Positions 46,581-57,794 of a DNA stretch of 64,000 nucleotides are shown piece by piece. Source of the stretch: Phialocephala subalpina. Its lineage: Eukaryota; Ascomycota; Leotiomycetes; Helotiales; Mollisiaceae. The notes under the pieces are model-generated. The model ran no database searches. It was not told the origin of the DNA and saw only the letters and a list, made by a program, of their open reading frames with translations. The stretch spans positions 437,647 to 501,646 of the forward strand of contig FJOG01000009.1 in assembly GCA_900073065.1 (NCBI GenBank), given 5' to 3'. A program made the position numbers and the translations under genes. The first letter of the stretch is position 1. Each line of letters starts with the position of its first letter.

Positions 46581-47500
46581 TCTAACCACCACCTTTCCTT
46601 AATATCTCTCGATTTGGTTTCCTAATACCCCATGCACAAATACGAAACACTCGCTACTTTTCGGGACACTGGCGTTGGGAATACAAAGCATACACACGCG
46701 TTACGTTATTACGAAAAGAAACCTGGCGTTGAAACTGCTTTTGATTTTGAATTGAAGACATGGCGAGGCGAGGGAAATTTGTGATGAGTCTACTTTGTTG
46801 GGACTGGTTTTGGGTTTGCTTGCTTCAAGGTCGTTGCATTCAAATCCCCACTTCGTTCTTGCGTCTCTTCGATGTTTATAGTGTAGGAGGTAGTGTGGTA
46901 CATGATAGAGTGAAGATCCTTTTCATCATGCCGTCTTTTGTGATCTGTTATTGTGCTATGTTCCTGAGGCATTAAATCCACTTCTACAATCTCTGTCTGA
47001 AGTACAGTCATTGACGAAAGCAGGTGATGGATGCAGGCCAAGGCTCGGTAAAGCCCCTGAATCCTGATTCGCTTCAGGGAGCGGAATCCAACATTCACCA
47101 ACAGAAGCTTGTGGGCGGTCCCGTGGTCGTTCTTGGGCATTGATGCTCAATGCAGGGCGGTAAGTGTTTTTGAGTAGTGATTAAATGGCTTTCTTCAATC
47201 TTCATTGCGTAGTCTCGCACGGAGCCGTGCATCCAGACACAGAATCAGCTTCCTTCCGAAGATGGCAGAAGACTTCCGTAAGTTAATCCTTTGCGCACGA
47301 CTCCAACAATGTGACTTGCAGCTTCCCATTGTCAGCAATTTGCATCAATCTCGGTCTTGGTCATTTGTAAGCCACGAAGATCTTGCATGAGTCCCACATC
47401 ACTGAAATGGGTGCAGCACTTCCGCATACATCACTCATGTCAATGAGGTGGTGACAGTCGCCAGCGTTGAGTCTAGTCAAGAATGGAAAGATTTCTTCCT
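46581..47500. other. Intergenic, FZO1 3' flank
   Basis: No gene recognised. Short frames at 46760-46975 and 46790-47140 have no features. Confidence 0.35.
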
Positions 47501-47529
47501 CGATACACTTCCATTCAAACGTAGTTACG

Positions 47530-48462
47530 AGTCAGTCATCTCTATTCAGCCCCTCAAAGCACCTTGAACTGAGAAACCATTACAGAGAAAAGAAGAAACA
47601 CGCCAACCAACAATGCGTCGAAGCAGCTGTTTCATCCGCCCTCTCCTCAATCCTACAAGCAACAGAAGAGAAACTAGGTCTACCAGTAGCCATCACCGTA
47701 ATATCCTATCCCTCGCACTTCCAAAGTAGCCCCTACCTCAGTACACTTCTACGGATCGCCATCAAAACCTACCCCGAAGATCTGGTGACTGGATATCAGG
47801 TTCTCTTACATTTGTACAGCATCAAAATAGCGTATAGCCTCAATACTTCAGAAGCGGTTGGCTACGGACCTGGTTTGGATCTTGACGAGTACAATAGTTG
47901 CTCGTCGATGTTGACTATCAGAACGAGTACCTTGAGGTGTCTATCATGGGAGTTACACAGTAGTGTGCTAACTGCGAGAGGATATTGAGGGTTGGTAGGT
48001 TTGGTAGGGTTGAGATGTGCGCTTCGGTGAGACACAACATCCAGTCCTTGACTGCTAAATTCAATTAATAACTTGATTGCTCGGCAGATAGAAGAGCTCG
48101 CCGACCTCAAAGTCCGTTTTAAAAAACTTCTCGACGAGCAATACCAGGACAATAGGTGTTGCCAAACCCACCCCGAAGACTTCCGATTTATTATCTTCAG
48201 CGGCGAAGCCCTACCCTCAGAGTTCCTAAAGATTCGTGACGCAGTGATCGAAGTAGTCCCAGCGTTCTCTGATAAGTGTCGGGATGAGATCGATCCACAC
48301 TGGGTTGCTGCAATAGGTGCTGCTGAACAGGCGAAGGAGTATGTCCTCAATCCGCCCGTCAGACGTATTGGAGGTATGACCGAGGAGGGCAGAAAACAGG
48401 TTGAGGAACAGGATGATGAGTTTAGAAGGCTGAGGAACGAGATGATGAGTTTAGAAGGCTGA
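47530..48462 (+). pseudogene. Hsp70/actin-like ATPase-fold protein, broken
   Basis: Two blocks resemble the divergent Hsp70-like proteins common in ascomycetes. The first (to about 47910) reads LPVAITVISYPSHFQSSPYL, the place of the Hsp70 strand-loop before the connecting helix, and ends near LDLDEYNS. One base out of frame comes VDYQNEYLEVSIMGVTQ, matching the next strand, and then TAG (47961-47963). The second block (48064-48462) reads FRFIIFSGEALPS...FLKIRDAV...DPHWVAAIGAAEQAKEYV, the place of the second phosphate and adenosine motifs with the AIGAA end. The nucleotide-binding start is missing. A frameshift and stops between the blocks indicate a pseudogene; the family call is by motif spacing only. 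Confidence 0.5.
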
Positions 48463-48985
48463 GGGAAAAGTATCCTGTCGAGAGACGTATTGTGGTGCTT
48501 CTTGAGAGTGGAGATGGGAGAGGGTCAAAGCTGGGTTCTAGCTTACTAGTGAGAAGGCTTGGACGAGCCTCAGAGGAAATTTGAAGGATCCAAGAAGACG
48601 ATGTGACGAACTCGGGGATTCAGAGCCTGAGATAAGCATTCGAAGGACTGTTCAACGCTTGCAATCCGCAGAATATTAAAGGCGAAAAGAACGATCTTCC
48701 TGTCCATCAGTGTCAAACCTCGACCTGAGTCCTGATCTTCTTCGATCAAAGGATCTCTCCTTCTTCGCTTCCTTCGTAGACTTCTTCAGTTCCAGACAGA
48801 GATTTGACGAAACAAGCTTGCCTTGATTTAGTTAGCCTTCTCTGAGCACGCTGTCACATGACTCTTGTTTACTTCAAGTTATCTTTAGGCAGACACCTTG
48901 GAGTTCTTCCTTGGAAACCCTCAAGATGTTGATTTTATCTTCAAAGGTATTTGCTAGCGTTGAGTCATGCTGAGTATCAGCCACC
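48463..48985. other. Intergenic, archaemetzincin upstream region
   Basis: About 520 bp with no recognised gene. A short direct repeat GATGAGTTTAGAAGGCTGAGG lies at about 48415-48465. Confidence 0.35.
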
Positions 48986-50317
48986 ATGCCTCCTAAGACC
49001 GTCTCGAAAGCCACAAAGCGGTGCGAGCATACGTCCCTCACGTATTCCTCGACAAATCACGCAGCCGAAATTGGATTCAAGCGGAAAACACTGCCAGAAC
49101 GACTTGCTGCTGCTACGCCTAGAGGCACTTTGAAGTCAGTACCAGAAACAGCAATCGAATCTGTTGGGGCATTTCCCGCTCCACTCGTCTTGCCAGACGA
49201 CGATATAGCCTTGGATCCGAAGTGTCCACCTCAAAGTTTGAGATCTTGGATTCAACTCAAAGAGAGAAACAAAGTTACACCCGAGCGCAAGACGATATAT
49301 CTAGCCTTACCGCCAGGCTATGACTCAGATGTGGAATTTGTCAAGCAATGGTCCCAACCTCGGCTGAAAAGCAAAGGTCCAGAAATCGAGCACCCGAAAG
49401 CTCAAGATGTCCTGGAGTACTTGCAAGCTTTCTATCACGGACTGCCAGTCAAGTTATTCCCTCGAGAAAATTTGCGTTTCACCTCAGAGATTGGAGATCT
49501 GGATGACATACTCAAAAGCGACGAGGACAGACAAGTCATCGGTCTTCATTTCAAGAAGGGCTATGGGAACAAAGGAATCCGTACTCGCCCAAGACCGAAA
49601 GGAGACTATAACCACCAACTTAATCTGGACGATCTCCTCGTTGCAGCAATCTGGGCGTTACCAGAAGATGCATACGCGCTGGTAATGCTAGTTGATCACG
49701 ACCTGTACGAGGACGAAGAAGATGAATTCGTGTGCGGACGAGCTTATGGTGGGAGCAGGGTGGCGGTGATAACCACCGCACGGTACAATCCTGCTCTAGA
49801 TACAAAACAGGAAGTGGAAAGAGAGCATGCATGGCCTGCTTCGCACTGCACCTCTCACTTGAACGTCTTGGTCGATGGAAAGGGAGTAGCGAATGTGCGC
49901 AAGAGAAAAATATCCATCTCAGATCCAGACGACACAGAAGAGACACCCCTCCAGGCAGCAGTCTCCGCCCACAACTTCCTCCCATCCCTCAACTCCTCCC
50001 CCTCACCCTCTTCCCTCTCAGGTCTCTGGCTCGGCCGCGTCTGCAGAACCGCTAGTCATGAACTCGGACATTGTTTTGGGATGGGTCATTGTGCTTACTA
50101 TGCTTGTTCGATGCAAGGCAGTGCTTCGATAATTGAAGATGCGAGACAGCCTCCTTATCTCTGTCCTGTGGATTTGGCGAAGATGGTGACGGCTACAGGT
50201 GCGGATGTTAGGGAGAGATATGAGAAGATATTGGGATTTTGTGAGAGGAAGAGGGATGTACATCTCTTTGCTGCTTTTGGAGCTTGGGTTAGGGGACGGT
50301 TAGGGGAGTTGGAGTAG
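48986..50317 (+). CDS. Archaemetzincin-like zinc metallopeptidase (M54)
   Basis: A single-exon frame of 443 residues. The zinc site HELGHCFGMGHC begins at residue 358 and is followed by AYYACSMQG and LCPVD, the archaemetzincin pattern of HExxHxxGxxHC with spaced cysteines. In the published pattern the motif ends in CxxC, forming a structural zinc site; here the last position reads CPVD, so that second site looks incomplete or ligated differently. The central region (VGLHFKKGYGN, LDDLLVAAIWALPEDAYALVMLVDHDLYED, RVAVITTARYNP) matches the family's usual approach to the active site. The N-terminal 100 residues are polar. Natural substrates of eukaryotic archaemetzincins are unknown. Confidence 0.82.
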   Translation: MPPKTVSKATKRCEHTSLTYSSTNHAAEIGFKRKTLPERLAAATPRGTLKSVPETAIESVGAFPAPLVLPDDDIALDPKCPPQSLRSWIQLKERNKVTPERKTIYLALPPGYDSDVEFVKQWSQPRLKSKGPEIEHPKAQDVLEYLQAFYHGLPVKLFPRENLRFTSEIGDLDDILKSDEDRQVIGLHFKKGYGNKGIRTRPRPKGDYNHQLNLDDLLVAAIWALPEDAYALVMLVDHDLYEDEEDEFVCGRAYGGSRVAVITTARYNPALDTKQEVEREHAWPASHCTSHLNVLVDGKGVANVRKRKISISDPDDTEETPLQAAVSAHNFLPSLNSSPSPSSLSGLWLGRVCRTASHELGHCFGMGHCAYYACSMQGSASIIEDARQPPYLCPVDLAKMVTATGADVRERYEKILGFCERKRDVHLFAAFGAWVRGRLGELE

Positions 50318-50834
50318 AGGTACAGACAAACAGTCTATTGCGTAGTACATAACAAGTAAATCCATACACTCAATATCCCCTCGCTTCCAGTTGTAGATGG
50401 CCGCAGTTACAACGAAGAGAAACAACCAACCCTACTCCATTTCCCATTACGAGCATCCCAAGCAACCTTACTCGCCATATTCAGAAGCCTATCCGGGTAC
50501 CTAACCAGTTACTGGATCACAACTATAACTTTTGGTAGCAAAAGAGTCCCAAAATTTTAAGTTCTTTCGGCAAATCGGATTATTCAAGCTCTTTTACAGC
50601 GTATAGCAATGTGATTAGCAATGTGATTAATGCAGCTTCTCGAAGAAAGTTGCTTGCCTTGTGGGCCTCCATCTCGGAATTTTATCGCGTGTTGACGTCT
50701 AAGAATCATACATACATTCAATAAATTCCCCGTTCCCAGTTGCGTATCACCAACTGCAGCCAAGGAGAGTATTGACACCGTATCGTTTCTTCGCTCCGCC
50801 TCCATAACCCACAATCTTTTTCTCGGACCCGTCC
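50318..50834. other. Intergenic between convergent genes
   Basis: No gene. A short tandem AGCAATGTGATT repeat lies at about 50606-50630. Confidence 0.35.
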
Positions 50835-51404
50835 TCACTCCAGCCTTTCCAATTCTTCCTCCGCGCGCTCTTCCCTAACACTGGATCCAGCCTCTCCTTC
50901 AAGACGATAATACCAGACTAATCTTCCCAGTGGCCCATTCCCTCTCCTCCGTTGCATGATACCAAACTTTAGTAGACAGCTCCATGCCAGGAAACCAGAG
51001 GTGCCCGAATTACTCTTGTTTGTTCCCGATCGACATTCCTCGTTCTCATGTGCTTCATCCAAATACTCCAGGAAGATGAGGTATTCAGGTCCAGGGTTGC
51101 AGATGTAAGACAGCTCTTTTTCGGTCAATGTAGTAGGGTTTTCGGTGGCGTTGATCTTCTCGGCTAGATGCTCAGAGACAGTGGGAATAAGCCATCCTTC
51201 GCGAAGGGTGGGTTCGAAATAGGTGCTGAGATCGGAAAGTTGGGGCTGGGTTGTGAGTGCGGCGTTGCATAGTTCTTTGGCGTTGGTTTTCATGAACTTC
51301 TCGAAAAACTTGGAGAGGTGGACGAGAGGGAGGAAGTCCGTTGAGGGGAGGTGGGAGATGATTTGGATGAGGATTTCGACAGGTAGTTTTGAGAGGTGAT
51401 CCAT
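50835..51404 (-). CDS. Small F-box protein
   Basis: A single-exon frame of 189 residues beginning LSKLPVEILIQIISHLPSTDFLPLVHLSKFF, a clear F-box (residues ~3-40) that would bind Skp1 in an SCF ubiquitin ligase. The rest is short, with no LRR or WD repeats, ending in an Arg/Glu-rich helix-like tail. The target is unknown. It belongs to the abundant lineage-specific F-box genes of filamentous ascomycetes. The region upstream is the word-cluster segment at 51.7-52.2 kb. Confidence 0.72.
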   Translation of the reverse strand: MDHLSKLPVEILIQIISHLPSTDFLPLVHLSKFFEKFMKTNAKELCNAALTTQPQLSDLSTYFEPTLREGWLIPTVSEHLAEKINATENPTTLTEKELSYICNPGPEYLIFLEYLDEAHENEECRSGTNKSNSGTSGFLAWSCLLKFGIMQRRRGNGPLGRLVWYYRLEGEAGSSVREERAEEELERLE

Positions 51405-52543
51405 GATAGCTTTGTGTCCGCGTGAGATAGACTCAGGTAGAGGGCGATGGTGGTTGAACCTGGTGAGACAGATCGGAGCGCGTGCTTGCTTTGCGTTTGG
51501 ATGTTGAGGTTCTGAATATTGAAGCTGAAGATCGAACTAGAGTCACGCTAGTAGATTGAGTCAACACGAAAACCGTATCTACCATTCAGCTTCGGGACCC
51601 AACTGATGAGGATATAATATTCCACCTCGCTTGCCCAGTGCACCGCAGCTACTGGCACTCGCTTTTCAACTTACTTCTAGATCTTGAGCAAGCTGAAACC
51701 CGAGGGACTCGAAAATGTGTTGTTCACAACTGTTGGGACATTGACTGTCGTCATCGCATTGCGAACTTGATGATGTCCCGGATCTTCTTGATCACATTGT
51801 AAAGCTGCCTAGCAGGTACAATGTCTAGCCCAACCTCAATGTCGGAGACAAAGCTGGAAGCATAATATACAGCAAATGGGAGAACATTACAATGTCCGAA
51901 AGCGTGCTGAAACTGCAGATGCGCAATAAAAGCCAGCCAAAACTCAATGTCCGAGATCGGGGAAGAAAAGGAGACGTGTCGGGGTCCAGTTGTCCAGAAA
52001 TGTATAGGACATTGCCAGGGATACGACTCTCCCAATGGTCGAAGGATATTTAGGACATTTGACAAACCAGAATCACTGTTGAAAGTTTAGGAAAGCAGGA
52101 GAAAGGTTCGATATGCAAACGCAGAATCTTGAGGACGCGATCTCAGAAGAACTGGGACATTCAGGTGGCTGAACAAGCTTTTGTTCCTAGACAATGTCCC
52201 AACTCTCTGAGCAATCCTGACCAACACTCAACATTGACGTTCTGGAGGAAACAGTATTCTATCAATTTGGGCACCAATCCGACAGTGTAATTCGGGTTGA
52301 GAGTCTTCTGGTAGAGCTCGAGGCTGCGTCCGTTGATCTCTAAGAGATACCTCGTGTAGGAGGGCTAGCGTATCTGTATCGCTCCTATGTCTTTATCTGC
52401 TAATAGCAGCCGTGTTCGTACAAGAAGTATGGTATACAGTGTTCCAACGCCAGGTCCGTAATGTACATTTTCTTCCTAGGTCAAGTTAGTCGAAGTCCTT
52501 CTAACCTCTCCAAACCAGACATACTTCATCTCTGATTGTTCGT
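51405..52543. other. Non-coding stretch with a clustered 7-bp word
   Basis: No gene could be supported; a 104-codon minus frame at 51751-52065 has no recognisable feature. Within it GGACATT or its complement AATGTCC occurs seven times: 51736, 51891, 51946, 52007, 52053, 52155 and 52193, on both strands. Near matches are AATGTCT at 51820 and AATGTCG at 51838. A random 460-bp stretch would have about 0.06 copies. Function unknown. Confidence 0.7.
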
Positions 52544-52914
52544 CTAGTCTTCTCCATTCTCTGCCTTCCACTTGGCTAGGTATGCCTCTCCACTCAGCGC
52601 TCCCTTAGGATCACCCTCAAATCTTCCCTTAATTGGCTTCATCTTCCTCGTAACGAATGGCGTGAGCTACGCATCAATCAGCATTCAATCAAATGACTCC
52701 AAGTCACAGAGCAGCTCCTCCATACCTTGAACTCCGCCAAGTTCTTCGGCACGACATATGTCCTGACTTTGTCCCAATCGATAATGTACCCTCCATGCTT
52801 CGTATGTGTACCCGTCGAGCCCGTCCCCGTACCCTTATAGTATCCCTTATTCGTCTGCTTAGTCGTCAAGGCCAACCGCCTTAGCCTCCTGCCGAGTATC
52901 TGTGTGGGCTTCAT
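52544..52914 (-). CDS. MRPL27: Mitochondrial ribosomal protein mL41 (MRPL27)
   Basis: Exons 52726-52914 and 52544-52666 (59-bp intron) give 103 residues. A protein of the mitochondrial large ribosomal subunit. [20 protein letters not shown], then [20 protein letters not shown] and, across the intron, the C-terminal [11 protein letters not shown] match the mL41/MRPL27 family. It starts [15 protein letters not shown], a basic leader that can serve as mitochondrial import signal; the only in-frame ATG near is used. It is shorter than yeast MRPL27 (146 residues), mostly at the C-terminus. It is divergent from UTP14 across 172 bp. Confidence 0.92.
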
Positions 52915-53086
52915 TTTATCGTTGTTGCTGAAGTCTGTTGTCTTGAACGATTTCGTCCCAAAGCTGCAAAAGTTCAAAAGCGCACTAGCGGCCGCACCGC
53001 CAAAAAGTTTCCCCAAATTCTCGAAATTTTGACGATAAGAAAATAAATACTTCAACGCCACGGAAAAGGCATTGAATATTCTCAAA
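52915..53086. promoter_or_regulatory. Compact bidirectional promoter mL41/UTP14
   Basis: Only 172 bp separate the start codons of a mitochondrial ribosomal protein gene and a rRNA-processing gene. GAAATTTTG at 53023-53031 resembles the AAATTTT core of the yeast ribosome-biogenesis RRPE element; the PAC element (GCGATGAG) was not seen. Shared control is an inference from spacing. Confidence 0.5.
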
Positions 53087-55952
53087 ATGCCTGGAAGACA
53101 ATCCCACGGTCGGCCGCCGACGAAGAAACCGAAGGTCCAGAATAAATCGAAGAAAAGAGCCATTGATGCCTTCTCGATTGCCTCGCACGAAAATCCCGAC
53201 AGACTTAAGGTCAAGCAGCATCGTCTTGGTGCGCAAGAAGGAGGCAACAGACCAAATAAGCGGAGGCGTAATGAAGAGGACGAAGATGATGGGGAGGAAG
53301 CTGAAGAGTCCAAATCGAAGAAACCTCGCAAGAAGAAGGGCAGATTCGACGAGCTGGATGTGGATGAGGGAAGTGACAGTGAGGGGCATGAGTGGAAATT
53401 AGGGCAGGTCGACAGTGATGATGACAGCGATTTGGATAGTGACGAAGCGTTTGGAGAGAGTGACGAGGAGCGATTCGAGGGCTATGCTTTCTCTGGGAGT
53501 TCGGATAAGAAGAGCAAGAAGAACGCTCCTCGTAGCAAAGCTTTGAACTTAGACGAAGATGATGTGGAGGAATCGGATTCAGAGCTTGAGGAAGGTGATT
53601 TGGGCGAAGATGCTGTCGACTTGGCTACGATGTTGGATATGGCGAGCGATGAGGACGAAGATATGGAAGACGAGGGCAGTGCAGACTCAGACTCGGACGG
53701 CAGTGAAGAGAGTGATGCGGAGTCCTCTATGTCGTCTGCAGATGAGGATGACGAGACTTCAGACCCTGCAAAACTTGCGGCTCTTCAGAACATGATCGCC
53801 AATCTACCACAAGCCGATGACAGCGGGCGATCAAGGAGACGAGGCAATGAGGTTGAAGGTAGCAAACTACCAGCTCCAGCGAAACTCACATTGGAGGATA
53901 TGATGTCTGGTATTACGGATCCTCATGACAAGAAGGCACTCAAGTTTCTGGAATCCGCATCTGGCAGCAAGAAGGCTCGTGGAAAGCTAGAGGTACCCTT
54001 GGCGAAGCGACAGCAGGACCGTCTAGACCGAAGTGCTGCGTACGACAAGACTAAGGAGACTTTGGATAGGTGGACAGACACCGTAAAGCATAACCGCAGA
54101 GCAGATCATTTAATGTTCCCACTACCAGATAACGAGGCCCTACAAGCTAAGTCGAACAAAGAACTAGTGCCAACCAATATTTCGAAGCCATTCAACGAAC
54201 TCGAGGCGACCATTCAGAGTATCCTGGAAGAAAGTGGTCTTGCAGCGGCCAATGGGAAGGATGACGAAGACCACATTCGTGAGTTCGAAGAGCTACAAAC
54301 CAACAAGCTCTCTATGGAAGATATCAAGGCACGCAGAGATCAGCTACGAGCGGCACGAGAGCTTCTTTTCCGTGAAGAGGCGAAAGCGAAGCGTATCAAG
54401 AAGATCAAGAGCAAGTCCTATCGCAAGGTTCACCGGAAACAGCGCGAAAAGGAAGAGCGACTCAACCAGGAAGCCTTGGCAGAAGGGGGATATGTGCCAT
54501 CTGAGGATGAACTGGAAGCTCAAGATCGCAGACGTGCCGAGGAACGAATGGGCGCGAAGCACCGAGGTAGTAAGTGGGCGAAATCTATGAAGGAGACTGG
54601 ACAAACAACTTGGAACGAAGATGCAAGATCCGGGATCACAGAAATGGCGAGAAGAGACGAAGAGCTGCGAAAGAGGGTCGAAGGCCGAGCAGTCAGGAAG
54701 GAATTCAACAATAACTCGGATGAGCCATTTGATGAGTCCGATGACATGAGCGATGACGACGATGCTGCTGAGCAGAATCGGCAGATGAGGGAGCTGGCAG
54801 ATATTGGCGAGTCTGGTCTCATTGACGACTCCCTACCCGGAGCAAGATTAGCAAATATGGATTTCATGCGAAAAGCAGATGCTGCACGCAAGAAACAGAA
54901 TGCTGATATGGTGGAAGAGATGAGACGAGAACTTGCTGGAGAAGACACGCCTAGTGAAGAGGAAGTTGGAGAGATTGGCCGGAGGGCCTTTGGACCGGGA
55001 AATGCCAAGGCAACAGAAAAGAAAGCCAGGCCCAAATCGAATGAGTTCGAGGAACGAGATGAATCCAAGGACGATGAAGCTGCCGAAATTCAGATTCATG
55101 GCACAGACAATTCGGCTGCGCAGCCTCCGGCATCACGGACCAAGGCTTCGAAATCAGCTTCGAAACCTACATTTCAGTTGAAGCCGGTGGAAGCTCCAGC
55201 TACAGAAGGCGGGGCCTGGTCGAAAGTGCCACTCAAATCATCGGCTGTCAACGAAGCTGAAGCTAAACGACGTCGGCACAAGAAGAACAATGCTGTTGAC
55301 GTCGAGGAATTGGACTTGTCTCAAGCCGCAGTCATTGCAAGCAAGCCGAAGTCTAAGAAGGTGAAGAAGAAGTCGACAACCCTCGAAGTCGACTCGGAAT
55401 CAGAAGACAGCGATGATGATAATGCGATTCACTTACCATTCGCCATCCGCGATCAAGAACTGATCAAGCGAGCTTTCGCCGGCGCTGATGTTGTAGGCGA
55501 GTTCGAAAAGGAGAAAAAGAAAGTCATCAAAGATCAAGACGACAAAGTAGTCGATGACACGCTTCCTGGTTGGGGGAGCTGGGTTGGTGATGGTCTTAGC
55601 AAGAAGGAAAGGTCCGGAAACAAAGGAAAAGTTCTCAGGAAAGTCGATGGTATCAGGCCGCATGACAGGAAAGATGCAAAGCTTGACCGTGTGATCATCA
55701 ACGAGAAGCGAGTCAAGAAGGTAAATATTTTCATGCAATTTTGGCGTAATATGACTGACACTACTTTAGAACAACAAGTATCTTGCCAGCAGCCTCCCTC
55801 ATACCTATGAGACCAAGCAGCAATATGAGAGATCACTGCGCCTACCTATCGGCCCGGAATGGACGACGAAAGAGACGTTCCAGGATGCTACGAAGCCTAG
55901 AGTGCTGCTCAAACAAGGCATCATTGCACCAATGTCGAAACCTCTGCTCTAG
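53087..55952 (+). CDS. UTP14: U3 snoRNP/SSU processome protein Utp14
   Basis: Exons 53087-55720 and 55770-55952 give 938 residues (yeast Utp14 899). Nucleolar scaffold that activates the helicase Dhr1 to release U3 during 18S rRNA maturation. I start at MPGRQSHGR; an in-frame ATG five codons earlier is possible. Acidic and lysine-rich low-complexity stretches fill residues 60-230. Conserved core: [79 protein letters not shown], and [12 protein letters not shown] near the end. The second exon carries [20 protein letters not shown], the family's C-terminal signature. Confidence 0.95.
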
Positions 55953-57794
55953 TTCTCTTGAGCTGAGGAAGGACTATAGTACAAATTTATTAGTAGCTGT
56001 TGTCCACCCTGTTTCGGAACATTTTGACATTCGTGATTGGTGAGCTCGACGTTGTAGGTAGGTATTGCAAGTAGGTATACGCCCCTTCCAGATCAAGAAA
56101 GTCTTCGGGTGGAGCAAGGGAAACATTGTCTGTCCTTGGGTTGGGTTGTATGACTAGAAAAGGAAGGTACAAGTGACATACATAGTGCTGTGACACGTTA
56201 CTGACCCCACAATGTTGTTCAACGGCACACGACTTTTGCCATCCCACGCGACGCGCTCTCCCTTGGACAATATACCCCGGATCCCCAGAAGCATATTTTT
56301 CTCCGATGTTCAGATGATACTTCCAGTACACTTCCAGAATATCAGATGAAGGCACTCGAAGATCAACTCCACTTTATCTTGCTCGGCAGTACCCGCTTGT
56401 GATGCAATCATGCGCCGGACCCTGCAGCCAGTTGCAGACCACGCCAACTCTGCACAACCTGGTCTGTCAGACAGAGCCAACAACTTTATCACGACCTCAC
56501 CTACTACTCATCATGTCCTACTGTTAGTCTGGTCGTGGTCCGAGCAGTCAATCTGTTACATATCTTTTGATTGTATCTCACTTTCTTCCTTCCTAATTCT
56601 ACGCTCATTCATCCCAAGCTCGTCCGTCACACGCCTTCTTGTCACCAGCGCTATCAACCCAAGTCAGTATCGACTTTGAATTCCATCCCGCTCGACCTAG
56701 CGAGTTGTTACCTAGAGGACAAATTTCGACATCGAGACCACAAAAGGAGATCAGACAGCGCGTGGTCGTGATCCGGCGGAGAACACAACGATCACATGAG
56801 CAATTAGTCCTAGGTAAGTAACAAATTTCCTTCTGTCTTTATTTTCAGTCCGGAAATTTTAGTCTGCGGTTTTGCTGTCCAAATCGGCAAATACACGACA
56901 CGATGCATCTGAGTCTCTCGGGGAATTCAAGACTCGAGATTCTATCCTGGATGTGTTTCTTCTCATCATAGAAGCACATGGCTGCCAGGAATATGGCACA
57001 ATCGCGCCGGAGAAGTCTCTGCGGAAGTCATGTGTTGTGATGAAGTGATCATCATTAGACCAGCAATAGCTGCGGGTGCATCCACACTCTAGCCATTTCG
57101 AATCAGGTCTCCAGCTTGGTATTCATCTTGAAGGCTCTAAAACTCGGCAACTAGGCTTTTCCGTCAAGATTTTGGTCCCCTTGAAGCATTTCAATGGGTG
57201 GCTTGCATAATATGCTGCTCATTGTTGGTGACGGTGAAGCGGGAAACGCGAAGCCGTAGAGTCACAGCATTCCTGAACGACCTCGCGTTTGCACTTTATA
57301 TTCGCGAGTTATACGCCTTCTGCATAATTGCCTCGTTGGTAGTCCCAGTCCCAGCATTTCTATCGACTTTTAGTAAAGAACCCGCTGTCATGTTCATTTC
57401 TCCACGTTGTACTTTCTTCCCGCATAGCGAAGGGAGACAGATCTCTGGGACCGGGCAATTGTGCGACGCAAACTTTGCGCATCCACGCTTTTAATATCCC
57501 GGGGTTGAATTCTTCCCACAACCGGATCATCATTCCCTGAATTATCGAATTTCACACATCCACCACGTATTCTCCAGAACATATCACAACATCTAATCAC
57601 ACGGTCACTTTATCCCACCTTCAAATACGCAGCATTGAACCCCAAATCACAGGCTTTGAACCGAAAAGTAGTTTTCGTCGTTCAATTTTGGCTGTGATCA
57701 GGGGCGGGTTTTATGTAAAGGTTACACACTTGGCCTTACTTAACCCCCAGTACCCCACCATTTCTACACTCTTTACAATTCAAGTCACAACAAG
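55953..57794. other. Long intergenic stretch, GH81 upstream region
   Basis: 1.8 kb without a supported gene. It should hold the UTP14 terminator and the promoter and leader of the GH81 gene. Frames up to 121 codons occur on both strands without features or splice-linked partners. Confidence 0.35.

Noticed and set aside
46629..47140. Frames on both strands after FZO1
   Set aside because: They overlap each other, lack features and are probably 3' untranslated and spacer sequence.
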